A stretch of 64,000 nt of DNA from Sulfurospirillum arsenophilum NBRC 109478 (GTDB lineage: Bacteria; Campylobacterota; Campylobacteria; Campylobacterales; Sulfurospirillaceae): NCBI RefSeq assembly GCF_000813345.1, contig NZ_BBQF01000001.1:248001-312000 (forward strand). The letters are read 5' to 3'. Positions 60,867-64,000 of this stretch are shown one piece after another. Made by a program: the position numbers and the translations under genes. The first letter of the stretch is position 1, and each line of letters opens with the position of its first letter. The notes under the pieces are model-generated. The model searched no databases. It saw nothing but the letters and a program-made list of their open reading frames with translations, and was not told the DNA's origin.

Positions 60867-62230
60867 ACTTGTTCCTGACTGGGGATATAGAGACAAAACT
60901 TTGTCTGCTCTTCTTCGCTTTCAAACTCGATGTAGCCGTTGGAGAGATAGACAATTTTATAGATGCTAAAAAGCCCCAAACCCGAACCCTCTTTTTTTGT
61001 GGTAAAAAAGGGTTTAAACAGATTGGTTTTGGTTTTTTCATCCATCGTTTCACCACTGTTTTTCACACATAACACCGAAAATCCTGCTTGCTCTGCCCTT
61101 TTCCATGTGATCTCAATCGTACTCAGTTGAAACGCTGCATCGATGGCGTTATTGAGTAAATTGATCAAAATAATTTCAATGGCATTCGCCCCCATTTTAA
61201 CGCTCAAATCCTCTTCAATGATGCTTTGAATTCCTAAATGTTTCGTACTTAAAGAAGAGCGCAATAACGCGATAGACTCTTCAACAAATGGCTTTACATG
61301 TAAAGGTTTTTCGTACTTAAAATCAGCGGGTTTTGCAAGGGCCAAAAAGTCCACCACCTGATGATCAATGCGCGCTAATGCTCCATGGATGATGGGCATA
61401 TCTTCTTTATCGGGCAGTTGGGCAGGAGAAAGCAACAACTTTAAAGGTTGCAGTAGATTTTTAACTTCATGCGCAAACGAAGAGCCAATTTCTCCCAAGA
61501 TAATGAGGGAGTGCGAAATGCGAGCATTCTTCTCCTCTTTTTCGATAGAGTCTCGTAGTTCATGCATTAATTGCGTTGTTTTTTCAATAATACGCGTGAT
61601 TTCATCATTCTCTTTGCCTTGATAAATCGTAATGTCATCCCAACGCTTCTCGATGATTGCCTGTGCATTGTTTGAGAGTAAATGAAGCCTTCCAAGCAGT
61701 CTTCCCATAAAAATATTAGCAATAATGAGTGAGAGCAACGCCACCATAACAAGAAGCACAAATTGCGCCAAAAAAGTGTCTTGTAGCATACTAAAGAGTG
61801 TCTGATTTTTAACCTTAAGCACAAAAGAGCCAAAAGTCACCCCATCTTGTTCAAAAGGGACAACATTGTAGGTGTCAAACTCTTTAAACGTATCACCAAG
61901 ACGATAATGTTCCGTATCGGTATGTGCCACAATGACGTTATGCGTGTCAATAAATCCTGAGCTTTCAATCATACTACTGGAACTCAGTGTTTTGAGAAAT
62001 TTGTAAAGCTCCCATTGGTTATGGGTAAGGATAAACTCGCTGACAAAGGCTTTGTTGGAGTTAATATTGGTTTTAATAAGCTCATCAATAATCTGATTGG
62101 TATGGTTTTTATGAATATCTATGTTGATGATAATCGAAACCGAAGAGATCGCAAAAACAACCCAAAAAATAAGTGTGGCAAGTTTGACTTGAACAGAGAG
62201 CGCTAAAAGATAGTCAAAAAGCTTTTTCAT
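60863..62230 (-). CDS. aioS: Membrane sensor histidine kinase, AioS-like
   Basis: A 455-residue kinase. TM1 is near 14-36, a periplasmic region near 37-160, TM2 near 162-184, then HAMP-like sequence. The H-box is SSFAHEVKNLLQPLKLL (His near 255), an NtrB-like form; the N-box is INLLNNAIDAA and the G-box EGSGLGLFSI. It overlaps aioX and aioR by 4 bases each, so the three form one operon. TTTACATGTAAA at 61293-61304 encodes LHVK. Confidence 0.88.
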   Translation of the reverse strand: MKKLFDYLLALSVQVKLATLIFWVVFAISSVSIIINIDIHKNHTNQIIDELIKTNINSNKAFVSEFILTHNQWELYKFLKTLSSSSMIESSGFIDTHNVIVAHTDTEHYRLGDTFKEFDTYNVVPFEQDGVTFGSFVLKVKNQTLFSMLQDTFLAQFVLLVMVALLSLIIANIFMGRLLGRLHLLSNNAQAIIEKRWDDITIYQGKENDEITRIIEKTTQLMHELRDSIEKEEKNARISHSLIILGEIGSSFAHEVKNLLQPLKLLLSPAQLPDKEDMPIIHGALARIDHQVVDFLALAKPADFKYEKPLHVKPFVEESIALLRSSLSTKHLGIQSIIEEDLSVKMGANAIEIILINLLNNAIDAAFQLSTIEITWKRAEQAGFSVLCVKNSGETMDEKTKTNLFKPFFTTKKEGSGLGLFSIYKIVYLSNGYIEFESEEEQTKFCLYIPSQEQV

Positions 62231-63099
62231 TGTCTCTGTTCAATGACCTCAAGCATTTTTGCCACATTGGAAAAATCTTGACCCGAGGGGAGATCAAAGC
62301 GATCCAAAGAAAGCTTTTCCAAAATGCTTTTACCATATGTATCTTGATGCATCGCAATAAAAGCATTTTGCAGCGCTTCAAACCTCTTTTTAGGCAATGC
62401 GCTTCGCGCCACAATAGGTGAGTTGGTATAAGGTCCTAAAACTTGCACCACTTTTAACTGCTCAATTTTTTCGGGATGTTTTTGCGCAAAACGGGTATAA
62501 ACGATGCTATCCACACTTGCACCATCTACAAATCCATCAATGACCGCTTTGATGGACTCGCCATGTTCATAGGTATAAATGTAGGACTTAAAAAAGGTTT
62601 TAGGATCCATTCCATGGCTTAACATATGGTAACTGGGAGCCGTAGCTCCTGAATTGCTCTCAGGATCAGTAAAGGCAAAAATTTTTCCTTTGAAATCTGC
62701 AAGTGAGTCAACAGGGGTGCTTTTTTTTGCAATGATGTACGAATAGTATTGATCGCTTCCATCAAAAATAGGAATGGCTAAGATTTTGCCTGTTCCTTCT
62801 TTATCGAGTTTGGTATAACTGGAGTTACAGACATAGGCAACATCGACTTTATGCTCTTTAATGAGCTGATTCATCTCCGCATAGGTTTTTGAAAAGCGTA
62901 TTTGCACATCAAGATCAGTGATTTTATGCTCCAAATATTTCTCCCAATCCATAAAATTTTTGAGATCATCTTTAAGGACTGTTCCTGTAAGACCAAGGAC
63001 AATTTTTTCTTTCGCATTGAGCGAAAAAGGTAATAGTAACAGTAAAAAAAGCATGGTAAATTTTTGAAGACAACTGGTCAAAATTTGATCGTTTTTCAT
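62227..63099 (-). CDS. aioX: PhnD-type periplasmic arsenite-binding sensor protein, AioX-like
   Basis: A 290-residue periplasmic binding protein of the phosphate/phosphonate family with a signal peptide (MLFLLLLLPFSLNA, cleaved near residue 29). Family motifs are VDVAYVCNSSYTKL, DSLADFKGKIFAFTDPESNS, GATAPSYHM and VDGASVDSIVYTRF. Cys91 in AYVCNSS sits where characterised AioX proteins bind arsenite. No ABC transporter genes are nearby; the gene leads into a kinase and regulator, so it is a sensor. ATG 63099 gives a proper signal peptide; the longer frame to 63252 overlaps the divergent gene. Confidence 0.85.
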   Translation of the reverse strand: MKNDQILTSCLQKFTMLFLLLLLPFSLNAKEKIVLGLTGTVLKDDLKNFMDWEKYLEHKITDLDVQIRFSKTYAEMNQLIKEHKVDVAYVCNSSYTKLDKEGTGKILAIPIFDGSDQYYSYIIAKKSTPVDSLADFKGKIFAFTDPESNSGATAPSYHMLSHGMDPKTFFKSYIYTYEHGESIKAVIDGFVDGASVDSIVYTRFAQKHPEKIEQLKVVQVLGPYTNSPIVARSALPKKRFEALQNAFIAMHQDTYGKSILEKLSLDRFDLPSGQDFSNVAKMLEVIEQRQ

Positions 63100-63129
63100 T
63101 TTTTGAAGGCTCCTTTTTTCTCTTAAAGT

Positions 63130-63148
63130 CCCTATTATAGGGCTTTTT
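63130..63148 (+). terminator. Terminator-like hairpin in the divergent aioX / nrfD gap
   Basis: CCCTA TTA TAGGG (63130-63142), followed by CTTTTT, sits just upstream of the sigma-54 promoter. It could block read-through toward the plus-strand operon. It is short (5 bp plus a possible G-C after a bulge). Confidence 0.4.
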
Positions 63149-63152
63149 AAAG

Positions 63153-63169
63153 TTGGTATGCTAATTGCT
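63153..63169 (+). promoter_or_regulatory. Sigma-54 promoter of the NrfD-type operon
   Basis: TTGGTATGCTAATTGCT has GG (63155-63156) and GC (63167-63168) separated by exactly ten bases, with the -24 TTGG and -12 TTGCT flanks of the RpoN consensus. A start near 63180 would give a leader of about 42 bases. Just downstream, CTTGAA-N6-TTCAAG (63184-63201) forms an inverted repeat. Confidence 0.85.
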
Positions 63170-63221
63170 CTAAGCACATTGTACTTGAAGAAATGTTCAA
63201 GAAACTTTAAAGGAGTCCATG

Positions 63222-64000
63222 ATGAATTTATTGTGGGATGTGCGGGTCTCATTAGATCTGTTCTTGGGTGGTTTAGGTGTAGGTGCCTTCCTTGTAGGTG
63301 TGGTTCTTTACTATGTGGATGCTAAAGCATATGAAGGTTTTGTTAAAAAATCCTTTATGGTAGCACCGCTTTTGGTGATAGCAGGATTGCTTTTGCTTCT
63401 GACAGAACTTGGACGTCCATTGAACGTTATTAAAACGATCTATGCGATCAATCCAACATCGTTTATGTCTATCGGTATCTTTTTACAAAGTGCGTTTGTG
63501 GCAGTTGCGCTTCTTATCGCCTTTAAAGTATTGACAAGCGGTGTTTCAGCCCTTAGTTCAAAAATCGTTTACGCAGGTGCCGTTCTTGCAGGTCTCGTTG
63601 GTTTGTATCATGGATTCTTGCTCTCAGGCATCGCAAAAGAGCCTTGGAACAACGCTATCCCTGTGATTTTCTTTGTCTCTTCCATTCTTTCAGGGGCATC
63701 GTTAATGGTACTTTTCAATTTGGAAAGTTTAGAAAACCTTGTAGCACGCTTTAAACTTCCTCTGATCATCAATATGGTTTTAACCCTTGAGTTAGCCGCA
63801 GTTTTTGCATGGGTTTACAATTTGGCGCTAACAACAGCATCTTCGAAACATGCCTATGATGTTCTCATCAGTAGCTTTAGCATGGAGTTTTGGGTACTGA
63901 GTATCTTAATGGGGTTAATTGCACCTTTAGCCATTTTTACCTTGGTCATTTTAAACAAATTATCCCTCAGAACAGTTGCTATTCCAACCTTTTCAATTAT
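63222..64000 (+). CDS. NrfD/PsrC-family membrane subunit, 3' end beyond window (possibly arrC)
   Basis: About 260 residues are visible with seven to eight hydrophobic spans, starting MNLLWDVRVSLDLFLGGLGV, with LLLTELGRPLNVIKTIYAIN and GLYHGFLLSGIAKEPWNNAI. NrfD-type proteins pass electrons between quinone and periplasmic molybdenum enzymes. It is more distant from psrC1 and psrC2 than they are from each other. In several arsenate respirers the order is sensor genes followed by arrC, arrA, arrB, so this may be arrC; the catalytic gene is outside the window. The start at 63222 (second ATG) leaves six bases after AGGAG. Confidence 0.8.
   Translation, partial: MNLLWDVRVSLDLFLGGLGVGAFLVGVVLYYVDAKAYEGFVKKSFMVAPLLVIAGLLLLLTELGRPLNVIKTIYAINPTSFMSIGIFLQSAFVAVALLIAFKVLTSGVSALSSKIVYAGAVLAGLVGLYHGFLLSGIAKEPWNNAIPVIFFVSSILSGASLMVLFNLESLENLVARFKLPLIINMVLTLELAAVFAWVYNLALTTASSKHAYDVLISSFSMEFWVLSILMGLIAPLAIFTLVILNKLSLRTVAIPTFSI

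Noticed and set aside
62227-63099. The PhnD-type protein as part of a phosphonate transporter
   Set aside because: No permease or ATPase gene is adjacent; it overlaps a kinase gene and has the Cys expected of an arsenite sensor.
63100-63252. Longer aioX start at 63252
   Set aside because: It would overlap the divergent NrfD gene and its sigma-54 promoter and bury the signal peptide.

Overview
The window reads as chromosome of a Sulfurospirillum-like member of the Campylobacterota. The reasons are the AT-rich composition, the gene order ppx-ferredoxin-cosR-folB and M23 peptidase-minC-lpxC-tsaB-thrB-ylxR-infB-rbfA-rimP, two polysulfide reductase (psrABC) operons, and a multi-gene arsenic locus. 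No rRNA, tRNA, CRISPR array or insertion sequence was recognised. The genus assignment is inference; the gene families are read from motifs.

Region 1 (1-20.8 kb) is mostly housekeeping. The minus strand carries ppx, a ferredoxin, a histidine kinase, the CosR/HsrA-type regulator, folB and plsY. The plus strand carries nadA-nadC-flhB, then a tightly overlapping block from a DHH phosphoesterase through minC, lpxC, tsaB-like, thrB, infB, rbfA, rimP and ribD to a TauE-type exporter. A DUF309 gene and a CHASE4-type/PAS/GGDEF/EAL protein close the region.

Region 2 (20.9-41.7 kb) is a sulfur-respiration locus. It holds cspA, tsdA (thiosulfate dehydrogenase/tetrathionate reductase), a YeiH-type exporter, ygbA, a radical-SAM/methyltransferase fusion probably acting on tRNA wobble uridine, psrABC operon 1, a FIST-PAS-GGDEF-EAL protein and psrABC operon 2. 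Each end carries a paralogous three-gene signalling set: OmpR-type regulator, histidine kinase and a separate membrane-anchored double-Cache sensor. Matching 11-bp tandem repeats precede tsdA and psrA1 and are candidate sites for the first regulator.

Region 3 (41.7-49.7 kb) holds a HemN-like radical SAM protein, a tandem pair of charged periplasmic proteins, manganese pyrophosphatase, a TraT-like lipoprotein, ubiE/menG and xseA. It ends in a truncated alpha/beta hydrolase.

Region 4 (49.7-64 kb) is an arsenic locus: ccdA-like (truncated), arsC, arsA, arsD, arsB and arsR with two identical ArsR-type operators; a CRP-like regulator and a cytochrome c with a CRP-type site between them; a second arsC; arsenite oxidase aioBA with all four arsenite-binding residues; the regulators aioR-aioS-aioX; and, divergently behind a clear sigma-54 promoter, an NrfD-type membrane subunit that runs off the window.

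The strongest unexplained signal is a dispersed palindrome, TTTACATGTAAA (core TTACATGTAA). About 28 perfect cores were found by eye, most of them inside genes, where they encode LHV(K) or FTC(K) or form the terminal YM-stop. It resembles in distribution the highly iterated palindromes of cyanobacteria.
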